From Peltaster fructicola (taxonomy: Eukaryota > Ascomycota > Dothideomycetes), in NCBI GenBank assembly GCA_001592805.2, contig CP051139.1, forward strand, positions 3,782,001 through 3,846,000: a stretch of DNA of 64,000 nt, given 5' to 3'. Position numbers and translations under genes: made by a program. The stretch's first letter is position 1, and every line of letters starts with the position of its first letter. The notes under the pieces are model-generated. The model searched no databases and had not been told where the DNA came from. It saw nothing but the letters and a program-made list of their open reading frames with translations. Positions 10,929 to 21,141 of the stretch are shown here, one piece after another.

Positions 10929-13089
10929 ATGGCTCGGAACGACACTTCAAAGATCTATAGCGCGACGTATAGTAATGTTAGGATTTGAACAGCACCAGCA
11001 GCATTTGAACACACTGACAAGCTTGGCACTGTAGGTCCCGGTGTATGAATACAATTGCGAAGGCAATCATGTCATGCGTCGCAGGTCGGACGACTGGATC
11101 AATGCCACACACATCCTCAAGGTCGCCGACTATGACAAACCCACCCGAACACGAATCCTCGAACGAGAAGTCCAAAAAGGCGTGCATGAGAAGGTACAGG
11201 GCGGTTATGGAAAATATCAAGGTATGATCAAGGCATGATCAAGGCACAAATGGTCCTCTGACATACCGGCTAGGCACATGGATACCACTTGAGGATGGTA
11301 GGAATCTCGCAGAGCGAAACGGAGTGCTTGAGAAGCTGCTTCCTATCCTAGACTTTGTGGCAGGCGACAGTAGTCCACCGCCAGCGCCGAAGCATGCAAC
11401 TGCAGCCAGCAAACCACGAGCACCCCGTACGTCAGCTGCTCAGAAGAGGTCACAAGGTATGTTTGTACAAGCATGAATTTGCTATCTTCTAACAAAGTGG
11501 AAGCCGTTGCCTACACCTCACAACCAGACTACGACAGGATGGACATCTCCATACAGGAAATGGCCGCTGAGACGCCCGACGACACACGTTCGGAGTCCGT
11601 GTTTGATGATTACGACATCTCTGCTTATGGATCGTCGAGGAAGCGTAGGCGCATCGAAGACCCACGAGCTCAAGTTGAGACAGCACGCCGCTTATGGGCA
11701 GACGAATTACTGGACTACTTCATGCTCAAGGAGAACCTTGACGATGCACCTTCCCAAGCACCTCTTCCACCAGATGGCGTCGATCTCAATCTGCCAATCG
11801 ACGACAAAGGGCATACACCTCTACACTGGGCAGCCGCGATGGGCGACTATCATGTTGTGAAGGAGTTGCTTCGACGAGGATCACACATCGATGTTCAGTC
11901 AGCACAGGGCGAGACACCCTTGATGTTCGCCACAATCTACACCAACTGCTTCGACAAACGTGTTATGGAGAAGATATGTCCGTTGCTCATTCGTACCGTC
12001 AACATGCAGGAGTGGATGGGCGGAACAGTCTTTCACACAATCGCGAACACAACAGAACGAAAAAGCAAATATGCTTGCGCACGCTACTATCTCGACTGTA
12101 TACTCGATAGGATGATCGAGTTCCTCGCACCAGACGCTGTCGAGCAGATCCTGAACGAACAAGATTCCCGCGGCGACACTGCTGTCACGATTGCCGCCAG
12201 AAATGGTGCACGGAAGTGCGTTCGCAGTCTCATCGGTCGCAATGCCGCAGTCGACATTCCGAACAGTGTTGGGGAGACAGCGGATCAATATATTGTCCAG
12301 CTCAATCATCGCCGGCAAGAGCGCCTACGCCAGCTGTCTTCATCACCTTTCCAAGGAGCCGATGGGCAAACCATGGGCGGCGCTGTACAACATCATAGGT
12401 TTCCATTTGATCCCTTGAATTCTCAGGCCTCTCTCGACGATGGCTCCTTGATCTCGACGGATGGCGTCTACCGCAGTGAAGCTGCACTATCATTGACAAG
12501 CCAGATCATGCCATCCGTGTTCTCCAAGGCCAAACAGCTTGCATCCTCATTCGATATCGAGATCGCCGAGAAGGACGCTGAATTGGCAGAGGCTAAACGT
12601 CTGGTCGAGCTGCGACAAAGCGAGCTCGATGCGCTAAGACGTCAAAACGAGGAGCTCAGCATGCACGAAATGGAACAGTTAGAGACTGGAACTGCAGATG
12701 ATCAACTCATCGAAACACAGCTCGCAGATCTCGAACAACAGTGCCTGGATCTTATGGAAGCAGAGCAGATCTATGAGCTCAAGCAATTCCACGACGATGA
12801 GCAGACTAAGCACGCCCACGAAGGTGATCAGCTCAACAGCACTAACGCGCAGGGCGCACTGGAACGAAAGATGGCTCTTGCTCGGGAGATTACAATCTTG
12901 AAGGATGAACGACTTCGTCTCATGAACGACGTCATGACCAAGACCTCCTATGCTGGTATTGAAGATGGGAGACATGCAGACTATGCTCGACTCATTCGCG
13001 GTGCTCTAGGCATCAATGAGGAAGAGCTGCAGGATGTTTTGCCTGATATTGTGAGCGAGCTCGAGAGTGGTCAGTCTTTAGATGTGTAG
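10929..13089 (+). CDS. APSES/ankyrin cell-cycle transcription factor, Mbp1/Swi4/Res type
   Basis: Four exons: 10929-10976, 11035-11221, 11274-11456 and 11498-13089, giving 669 residues; phases match at each junction. The short first exon (16 codons) ends in IYSATYSN and joins VPVYEYNC, restoring the start of the APSES/KilA-N DNA-binding domain (residues 9-105; [29 protein letters not shown]). Ankyrin repeats follow near residues 230-350 ([26 protein letters not shown]), then a long coiled coil (about 430-600). Such proteins are subunits of MBF/SBF, which drive G1/S genes from ACGCGT sites. Mbp1-like and Swi4-like forms cannot be separated by eye; the DNA-binding domain looks closest to Mbp1/Res. 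Confidence 0.9.
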
Positions 13090-13281
13090 CCAGTGGATAG
13101 GTGCATATACGACATGAGAGACATACACTTGTCAAGTACTGTACGTTGGCGAGATCATAGCTCATTAGGTGAACGCTTGTGTCATACTGCATGCACGTGC
13201 TATCGTAATCACATTATCTCTTCGAATCCCCAAGTGGACCGGCTGTGCACTCCCACACTGGATGCTCGTCCATCTCCAACC

Positions 13282-14675
13282 CTACACGCCGTTGATGAGG
13301 CGAGAGCCTCGGGAGGTCAGCGCATCCGAGGCGACCTCGTTGTCCTCCTCCTCGTCCTCCTCCGGGGGGAACGGTGGCAGCCGCCTAGGCATTGCAGGAG
13401 CTGGAGGCAGTGGCAAGCGCTCCAGCTCGATGCCCTGCGCGACCCCGGCCGTGAAGTATCGGTCGATGGTCGTGCTGCTGTCGTCTGCCAGATCATGGCG
13501 AGAGCGGAAGCGATGCTCGTCACCACGTAGTCCGTCAAGACTTGCCCCTGCTGGAGCAACAAGTGTGTCGCTGACTCTGCCACTGTCTACCTGGCGTCTT
13601 GGCTGGCGGTTTGCTGGGTTCTCCGGTCGAGCCATGACAGCGGCATGCTGGTCACCAAAGACTGTCCCGTTGAGATTGGACGCTGCCCAGATCCCGGTGA
13701 CCGGCAGAGAGATAGCGACCAAGGTATCGACGACAGAGCCAAACTGAGCACCAAGAAAGACAAAGTAGTCCAAGATTGCGAAGATTGCTATGCATAGTCA
13801 GCAGGCTGTATCAAAGTTCGATCGAGGGCAAACTCACTTGGCACCACAAGTGTCATGCCACCTCCGATCATGATAATTTCCATGTATCCGAATTTCCTGA
13901 TTCCGAGGCGCCTGCGATTCTTGATTGCCAGGTAGAGCTTGTAGCAGAAGACGATGCTGAACAGAGCAATGCTGATGATCGAAGCGATGTTGGACATGCT
14001 CTGTGCTCTACTGAGCTGATCTTGCGAGGCTTTGGTGTCATTGGAGGTTATCGTGCCGTGGATGTTCAAAGCCATGAGGTAAAGTCGAAAAGCGATGGCA
14101 ACAGAGCCTACGACCACTGTGAAACATGTTACTAACAAACGTTGCTTGCGTCCCGCGGCGGCGGTGCAGATGACATGGACTTGTATGATCAGAGCGAGCT
14201 CGATGCTGACGAAGAGCAAGAATGTGAGGAGTGTGTCCGCGACAGAGACTGCCATGATCTGTGTAGCGTTTGGCGGGTCTTGGATTGAAAGCGCTTGTAC
14301 TGGAAAGTAATTGAGAGCGCTGTTCAGCTGCACGATCTGGAGGATGCATCGAACGAAGTCGCAGACCAATGCTGATGTGTTGAAGATGAATGGAAGGGTC
14401 TTGCGTTTCTCGGCGGTTGTCAACAGCACAACAACGACGAGAATGCCCAGCACTGCACCAAACTGTGCACCGAAGATAGCTGCACTGGTGATGAGGGTGG
14501 ATTCGTAGTCGATGATGTCGCTTGTGTTGATGAGCACGAAGCGCTGGTTCGGATCGAGCAAAACAAATTGCTGGTACATAGGGTCGAAGTCAGTGGTGTC
14601 GAGGTAGGCACTGCTATTCTCGTAGCAAGCCGTCAAAGCATCGTTGAAGGCTGGTGCGTAGCCAGCAAGATCCAT
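13282..14675 (-). CDS. STE2: Ste2-type peptide pheromone receptor (GPCR)
   Basis: Two exons, 13838-14675 and 13282-13787, joined across a 50-base GTGAGT...TAG intron, give 447 residues. The extracellular N-terminus is about 55 residues. Seven hydrophobic segments follow, the first with GAQFGAVLG (small-residue packing as in Ste2). The junction falls in TM6: TLVVP before it and IFAILDYF after it, matching the conserved Pro-containing TM6 of Ste2. TM7 has VAISLPVTGIWA. The cytoplasmic tail (about 330-447) is hydrophilic, with an acidic stretch. Family members bind alpha-factor-like peptide pheromone and signal through a G protein and MAP kinases in mating and hyphal chemotropism. The stop converges with the APSES factor. 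Confidence 0.88.
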
Positions 14676-15511
14676 GGTGTCGTTGTTGCGACCTGGGCAG
14701 CTATACTGGTTGTTGATATTGGTGATGATGTGTTGTAGTTGTGGTTGTGTTGGTGCGAAAATTCTGTAGTATAGGTGATCTCTCGCACCGCTGTTTGCCA
14801 GAACTCGACTGCCTTCTGTTCACGAGCACGGGGATTTCCTGTAGGAAACATCCGTCCGAGCACGACCTGGCTGTGGACAACCACGATGGAATGGAAAACA
14901 CCACAAGAACTCGCCTCCCACCCTCGAGCTTCACAAGCACGCCGTCCAGACAAGCTGTCTATGCTTGAAGGACTGCTCAGTGATGAGTGAGTCCCAGCAA
15001 TCTCGCAATGGCGTTGTGCTCGTGGCAGCTTTTGGAGCTTATCCGGCTCCTTGCTATGCTTTCCCAGAGACAATATAGAGAGGCCACAACCACAACTCAT
15101 ACTTACTCATAATCCAATGACGACTACAAGACAGCATCTTACCTTGTCATCCAACTGGGACGTTGCCTCTTCTACATTGTCAGTCTGTTGACACAGCCGT
15201 CTTCATATTGTTCTCCTCACGGGCCTCAAGCCGAAGAATCATAAGCTTCCTTGGAATGCCGAGACATGACCTCTGGCTACAAGCTACGCTCAAAGCATCT
15301 TGAGTAGATACCCTGGCGTATGATCTTGAAGCTGGCTATGATGTCTTGCTGTAGATCAGGAAGGAAGATTACGATCATTCACCTAAGACGCCTGAAGTCG
15401 AAGTTTAGCGTGACGCACAGACCATGTACACTACGTTCGTCCATCGGGCGGTAGCAGAGCAGCTACAACATACAATGAATGAACGTACAGCTTGCTGACC
15501 AGTAGGTCAAG
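14676..15511. promoter_or_regulatory. Divergent upstream region, STE2 / FHA-BRCT gene
   Basis: 836 bases between divergent start codons. Frames up to 155 codons occur but have no domain and strongly biased composition. Nothing else supported. Confidence 0.45.
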
Positions 15512-17197
15512 ATGTCTGTGTTGCGTAGGATGCAGCAGAATGGCTGGGTGGATGGGAGGCCGGAACGCAAGCTTGTAGCAGCAGGCACTATCGACACCTA
15601 CTTCCTTGCCAAGACTGACACGGTCGAAGAGTTCTGCTTGGTCCAGCGACACAATGGTGAGATCATTGTAATCAAGAAGGACGATGAAGAGCTTCGCGAT
15701 GTCCGCATCGCTCACTTTCGTCAGTTCCTCCTTCATACCGTTAGAAGACACTAACGGACGACAGGTGCAACAAGAGTTCAAGCGATGATGACAGCCTTCG
15801 TGGACTGCGTGGCCGAAGCGTCTGGTGTGACCCAGACTATCTCTCTTCCTCATTCTACATCAGCCTGCGAGGTATGGATCTTGTTGCGTTCGGGAGACAC
15901 AATCCGCTTTGGTTCCTTTGACTACAGCTTCACAGTCATGATCGATGCGACAGGAGGCGACTCAGGGCTCCAGCTGACAATGCCTTCTTATAGTATTCCT
16001 CTGGTTGAGACCAATCAACACAAGGCGGCAGCCACTCGTGTTATGGCTAGGGTCAGCATCGATGCCGATCTTGCTTCTCCAACAGAGATCGCAGATGTTG
16101 AAGCACACTCTCTGAATTTACGATCCATACCAGGGCATCGAATTGACAACCAACAAGACGACGATGGAGAAGAAGTATACTCGACAGCTCGTGACAGTGT
16201 CACAACGAGTACCGGCAAGACAGAGTCGACACTAACGGAATCTGCCCAAGATGCGACTGTCAGTACATTCGAGACCATAGGCGAGACTCCTGTTAAGAGC
16301 AAGGCAAAAGTGGAGTCCCGAAAGACTACTGACGCTGTGCCACATAATGGTGGGTTCGGCGGGCAGCATGATAGACGAAGTCAGCACGGCATCACGCAGC
16401 CGGACCCGCAGAGCCCAGCACCTTCTTCAGACACGGCCATCATATCATCTGTATCCTCGGCCCGGCCAAAGCGAAAAGCCTCTATAACAGGGACAGAGTT
16501 CAGAGGCTCCACTGGGTTGAAGAAAGCCATAAAGACATCGACTCTAGCATTACGCAGGACAGAGAGAGGCCACGATGCTCATCAGAATATCTTGCTATCG
16601 AGTAGCAGCCAATTCAGAGACGACAAGAGGATGGTACGCTGGCTGAGAGGACAGGATATCACTCTACTGCAGGACATACCAAAGGAGAATGTCGACTATA
16701 CCTATGTCGTCGGCGAAGCCGACCTTCAGCTAAGTATCAAGCTACTACGCACGCTGGTCCTCGGCCAGACGATTGTCATGGACAGCTGGCTTGAAAGCTC
16801 GAGATTAGACAATAGACTGCTCGATCCAGCAAGTTTCCAGCACTCACAAATGATCAGTCCCACAAACAGAGATCGAATCTTTGCCCATTGGACTGTTATG
16901 ATCACCCCTGATGTCTATCAGAGCTTCTCATCGGGCTGGTTGGCTATCGCAAGCTTGCTCCGAGATGCTGGCGCCTATAGGGTCGAGCACAAGGCATCAC
17001 ACAAGTGGCATGAACTAAGCGACACTACGAACATGCTCTTTGTGGCCCTGAATAAGAGCGACATGAAAGGCCGTCAGATTGCCGACGGCACTGGCGCACC
17101 AGTCTATCATAAGGACATCTTGACCCAGAGCATCTTCCATGGAAAGTTGTTGACTGACAGCAAGGAGTATCGACTTGACTATGGTACGGCTCTTTGA
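15512..17197 (+). CDS. FHA plus tandem-BRCT protein, MDC1/Mdb1-like DNA-damage mediator
   Basis: Two exons, 15512-15719 and 15765-17197, joined across a 45-base GTCAGT intron that has CACTAAC nine bases before CAG, give 546 residues. The N-terminus (about 10-130) looks like a divergent FHA domain and ends in the typical LRSGDTIRFGSFDYSFTV. A low-complexity, Ser/Thr-rich linker of about 200 residues follows. The C-terminus has two BRCT units: BRCT1 (about 344-425) with ILLSSSSQ at its first strand and the helix motif VMDSWLESSR, and BRCT2 (about 440-546) with WTVMITPDV and the closing helix VYHKDILTQSIFHGKLL. FHA, linker and tandem BRCT is the layout of animal MDC1 and fission yeast Mdb1, which bind phosphorylated H2A(X) at breaks. 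The name rests on architecture plus short alignments by eye. An Nbs1-like protein would have BRCT next to FHA and is less likely. Confidence 0.7.
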
Positions 17198-17640
17198 ACG
17201 CGAATCAAAAGCACGCACACGCAAGATATGGACAGGAGTTTGAGCAAACACCGGGAGCATTTGTGAGCGGCATCACGAGATACGAGATTATGAGATCAAA
17301 GCATTGTATAGTAAGACATAACACTAGATGTACTTTCATGGCTGTATTTGTGACATCTTGAGTGCAAGAAACTGTACATGTTCCTCTCAGTATGCTTCCG
17401 CCCAAACACCATGCTTCCAATGCCAGTGGGAAATCAAACAACAAGAAGCAGACGCTCCGATCAGCTCATGCTGCATGCGAATTGAACAAGCGAATGTGTA
17501 AAGGATGGATATAAAACGAACGAGGAAAGTGTAGCACAGATCCAGTTGCTATGCTGGATATCGCTGAGGAACGCCCGCTCCAGTTGTAACCAAAAATACT
17601 TGTACAATTTGAAGCAGTCGTGAATCTCGTGAAAAAGTCG
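17198..17640. terminator. Convergent 3' region
   Basis: 443 bases between the facing stops of the FHA-BRCT gene and PLC1. It should hold both polyadenylation regions; no gene seen. Confidence 0.4.
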
Positions 17641-20600
17641 TTAGCGAGGATGATCGCTGTCCATGCTAGATGCTCTACTGATGGCGCCATTGGGATCAGA
17701 GGCAATGTCTCGCTTGCGGCGTTCGCTCGGATGGCGACCAAAAATGCGACGTGGCCATGATCGCTCGTTGCGGACCGGGTCAAGTCGCGGTGAGCCTGCA
17801 GGTTCTACGATGCTCTGAGCACCGCCATCGTGGTGATGCATCGTAATGGCGGGATCCTTGCGTATACGAACGAAGAGTTTGGCGTCGCGATATTGCTCGC
17901 CGTGAGGGTTGAAAAGAGGCAGATGACGGTAGCCTTGGCGCAGGCTATCCAGCTTGGCGGTAAATGTAGCCAGGAGGACATTGTTTGAAGCAGATCCTCT
18001 GCCCTCGGGAGAGTTCCACACAGTCCAGCGAACGAAGATGAGGCTTGGATGTCGGGTCTCGACCGTCATGATGATCGACTGGTTGAAGACAGGATCGAAG
18101 CCATTACCTTCGATTACTCTGGTGCGCTTGCGCAATGGTGAACCAATGCCAGACATACCGTCTCGAGATGATGCGTCTGTACCGCCTTCGCCTCGTGCAT
18201 TCCCACGAGCTTTGTCTTCGGCGGAGTACATCTCGAACTCGACGTATGGATTCATGCCGGCCTCCATATTGCTATTGCGTGGCCGTGGTAGTCGCTGGGC
18301 GGAGATGATGTCGACTGAGAACTTCACAAACTTCTTGCCTTGCTTCAGAAGACCGTCATGCTCGCCGACTGCGTCTGTCAATGGCACGTGCCTTGCATGT
18401 CGAAGCTCCATTGGCTTGAGGACGTAGCCAACACGATCTGGACCAGCAGCGAACATGGCTTCGTTGACCTGCAAGTGCACGTCGTGTGTCTGCCAGTTCA
18501 AAGCTGCCATCTGTACACCACGTCTCCATGCTTGTAGGGGATTGAAATTGGACGAGTCGAGACGTCTGGCTGCAGGGTACACTCGCATCAGATGTCGCAG
18601 ATTGTGCTTCTCGAGCAGTGCTTTTGTATCGGTCTTCTTGGTGCAGAGTCGTGCAAACTTGTCCTCTGCTAAAGAGAAGACGTGGTTGTAAGTCTTGGAC
18701 TCTGGGTTCGTGAAGTCGCTGTATTTGATGCCTTGTGTGTAGACTCCAAGCCTCCCAAGTTCTGGTACAATTCTGCTAGTCTTCTTCTTCTTAGGTTTCT
18801 CGACAGATGTCGGCACAGGCTCACTATCATCGCAAGAGCTAGCTGGAGTGAGAGTGAGTCCTGATGTGGTAGAGCCGCGAGGCGTGGAAGACGCAGCAGT
18901 GATGCTCTCAGATGGGCTCAGCGATCGCATCGGACTACCGACCAGAGGAGGTGACATGATGCTGCCGGTCTCGGTTGAAGGAGTCCTGCCGAAGCTTGAA
19001 CCTAAACTTCTTGCTCGATTCCTTCCGTTGGGCAACTCTGCCACCGGCTGCATTACCTCGCTGTCTTCTGCGGCTTTGACCTTGACAAGGATCTTATGGC
19101 GTAAATCATCTGGTGAGGGCAACGAGATGGCATTGCTGAAGATAGGCTCGGTGACCATAGCATTGTCCCAGTGCTTCTTCATGAGCTCGACCATTGCCAA
19201 TTGCTGTTCGGCACCGCAATGGACCTCGAGGGAGACAATAAGAGGATATGGCGAGCTGTGGAACGCGTATTTAGCGATGACCGAAACGCAGTCTGCGAAT
19301 GGAATCTTAGTGGTCATGGTGCGGCCATGTGTGACCATCGGACGGCCATCGTCCCCATCCCAGCAGTCGATCTCAATGCATCTGCAGCCTTTGACCAGTG
19401 CTGAGATGTAGCCTTCGACGCTTGATGCACCTGCGACTTGTCGACCGAGCAGGTATGTGTTGTGGGAGCTTGAAATGAAGTATTCGTTGAGTGGTCGATC
19501 TAGCACGACCTCGCCACGAGTCGATACTAGAGGAGCATTGTATGAAGAGAGCAAGAAGTTTTGGAAGCCTTGCATGTTGATAGTACGGACGTCAGTCAAA
19601 GGCTCCGCATCTGGCAGTCTGGCATGACTTGTGGCTGGTTTAGCAAAGCGATCTACCACACTTTCCCAGTATGCTATATCCTTGTTGATGTCAGTGCTTT
19701 GCTCAGACCGTAGAAAGTCCATAAAGTCGGCTAGAGGCATGTCCAGATCTGTGCCGCATTGTAGGTTTCGATATAGATTCTGAATGTCCTTGCGCTCCTT
19801 GAAGGAACGGACGAAGTCTTGATATTGTGCGAAGTCTAGCAGACCGTTGTGGTGAGTGTCGGATCTGGTGAAATGTGTTCGCACGGTCGAATCCGAGCAG
19901 TTGATTTCGAGTTTGCGGCAGAGCCAGCGAGCTTCGTCAATGGTGAATAGCTCTTCAGCACCAGGACCTTTACGAGCCATTGCTTGGCGCCATGCAAGCA
20001 ACATGCTCCTCTCGCTCTTCTCTGATGATGACGACAGGGCATTCATGATCTCAATGCGTTCTCGTGTAACCTTGTTGAGTGCATCGGCCCACAGATCTGT
20101 GATGTACACATCTGGTGTCATGAGATGCATAGTCTTGATCATGCGGCCTTTTGTGCGTTCAGGGCTATCATACACGACAGTGATCCATCTGTTCTCCTGG
20201 TCGTCTGGGATCTGTGCATCGTCACGAGCGTTCCGAGAGTCTGCTCCCACACGGATTTCTCGAACATCGTCGATGAAGAACGACTTTGCGGTCTTGCTTG
20301 CGTGCCAACAGACTCTGGCAGAGTTTGTGTCGAGCCAGATTTTGATGCGCTTGGTCTTCTTGGTCGTCACCTTGGTAACCCAAGTGCCCTGCTCTAGAAC
20401 TGCAGAGATAGCTGGTGCAATGCCACCTTCAAAGCTGGAATGATACGTCGAGACATTGCTTGGACGTCCCCAGTTAATTCCAAGTCCACTCGGAAGGGAG
20501 GCTTGCGCAGAGACTTCTTCAGTTAAGTCATCGGGAATCTCTAGTGGCCCGTCTGATTCAAGGTCTGATCTGTCGCAGGTGATATCGGAAGCACCGTTGC

Positions 20601-21141
20601 TATCGCTGCGCCTACGCATAAGCACCGGGCCTGCGCTTTGATCACGCATACGCATTGTCTGAGTTGTGGAAGCCCTTCTACGCAGTCGATGATGAGCACC
20701 TCGGGACAACCTGCGAATCAGACCTTGGCCTTTGCCTGAAGACATTGCTTCTGCCATAGCAGGTGAGGGAGAAGCACGGGCGTGGGGAGAAGGAGATCTT
20801 TCGGATGCTGCACGCTCTGCCGCTGCAGCACGGGACAGCATAGAGTTTGATGGCGAGGTGAAAGACTGCGACAGTCCCACCAGCTCGGATGGAAGATGCT
20901 GCAGGCTTGGGCTCGACGAGAATAGAGTGGCTGTCGAGCTTGCAGGCGTTGGTATGGAGATCGCCGTGGCTGAGGTTGGTGTTACATTGATGGAAGTATC
21001 AAGGAGTGATGTTGGAGTCGGTTCTCCAGAGGTCGTTGTCGCTGTACAAGCGTCCTGCGCTTTGGACAAAGTAGATGTTGAGGCATTGTAGGGTCCATCA
21101 GAGTGATCAAATGTTCCAATGGAACGACGTGCAAAGTCCAT
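17641..21141 (-). CDS. PLC1: Phosphoinositide-specific phospholipase C (Plc1)
   Basis: A single-exon frame of 1166 codons. After a Ser/Thr-rich tail of about 240 residues come a PH domain (about 250-370), EF-hand-like helices (about 400-480; HHNGLLDFAQYQDF), the catalytic X box (about 540-690) with the two catalytic-His motifs SSSHNTYLLGRQ (near 559) and THGRTMTTK, a Ser-rich X-Y linker, the Y box (about 798-925; LGVYTQGIKYSDF) and a C2 domain (about 937-1090). The enzyme splits PI(4,5)P2 into IP3 and diacylglycerol and links stress and nutrient signals to calcium and inositol phosphates. It is longer than yeast Plc1 (869) because of the N-terminal extension. The ATG at 21139-21141 opens a plausible N-terminus. 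All active-site motifs are intact. Confidence 0.95.
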   Translation of the reverse strand: MDFARRSIGTFDHSDGPYNASTSTLSKAQDACTATTTSGEPTPTSLLDTSINVTPTSATAISIPTPASSTATLFSSSPSLQHLPSELVGLSQSFTSPSNSMLSRAAAAERAASERSPSPHARASPSPAMAEAMSSGKGQGLIRRLSRGAHHRLRRRASTTQTMRMRDQSAGPVLMRRRSDSNGASDITCDRSDLESDGPLEIPDDLTEEVSAQASLPSGLGINWGRPSNVSTYHSSFEGGIAPAISAVLEQGTWVTKVTTKKTKRIKIWLDTNSARVCWHASKTAKSFFIDDVREIRVGADSRNARDDAQIPDDQENRWITVVYDSPERTKGRMIKTMHLMTPDVYITDLWADALNKVTRERIEIMNALSSSSEKSERSMLLAWRQAMARKGPGAEELFTIDEARWLCRKLEINCSDSTVRTHFTRSDTHHNGLLDFAQYQDFVRSFKERKDIQNLYRNLQCGTDLDMPLADFMDFLRSEQSTDINKDIAYWESVVDRFAKPATSHARLPDAEPLTDVRTINMQGFQNFLLSSYNAPLVSTRGEVVLDRPLNEYFISSSHNTYLLGRQVAGASSVEGYISALVKGCRCIEIDCWDGDDGRPMVTHGRTMTTKIPFADCVSVIAKYAFHSSPYPLIVSLEVHCGAEQQLAMVELMKKHWDNAMVTEPIFSNAISLPSPDDLRHKILVKVKAAEDSEVMQPVAELPNGRNRARSLGSSFGRTPSTETGSIMSPPLVGSPMRSLSPSESITAASSTPRGSTTSGLTLTPASSCDDSEPVPTSVEKPKKKKTSRIVPELGRLGVYTQGIKYSDFTNPESKTYNHVFSLAEDKFARLCTKKTDTKALLEKHNLRHLMRVYPAARRLDSSNFNPLQAWRRGVQMAALNWQTHDVHLQVNEAMFAAGPDRVGYVLKPMELRHARHVPLTDAVGEHDGLLKQGKKFVKFSVDIISAQRLPRPRNSNMEAGMNPYVEFEMYSAEDKARGNARGEGGTDASSRDGMSGIGSPLRKRTRVIEGNGFDPVFNQSIIMTVETRHPSLIFVRWTVWNSPEGRGSASNNVLLATFTAKLDSLRQGYRHLPLFNPHGEQYRDAKLFVRIRKDPAITMHHHDGGAQSIVEPAGSPRLDPVRNERSWPRRIFGRHPSERRKRDIASDPNGAISRASSMDSDHPR

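Noticed and set aside
14633-15100. 155-codon minus-strand frame
   Set aside because: Overlaps the STE2 start in another frame; biased composition (His, Asn, Thr runs) and no domain.
18848-20443. Two plus-strand frames of 187 and 195 codons
   Set aside because: Antisense to the EF-hand and X-box parts of PLC1; shadow frames of the real gene.
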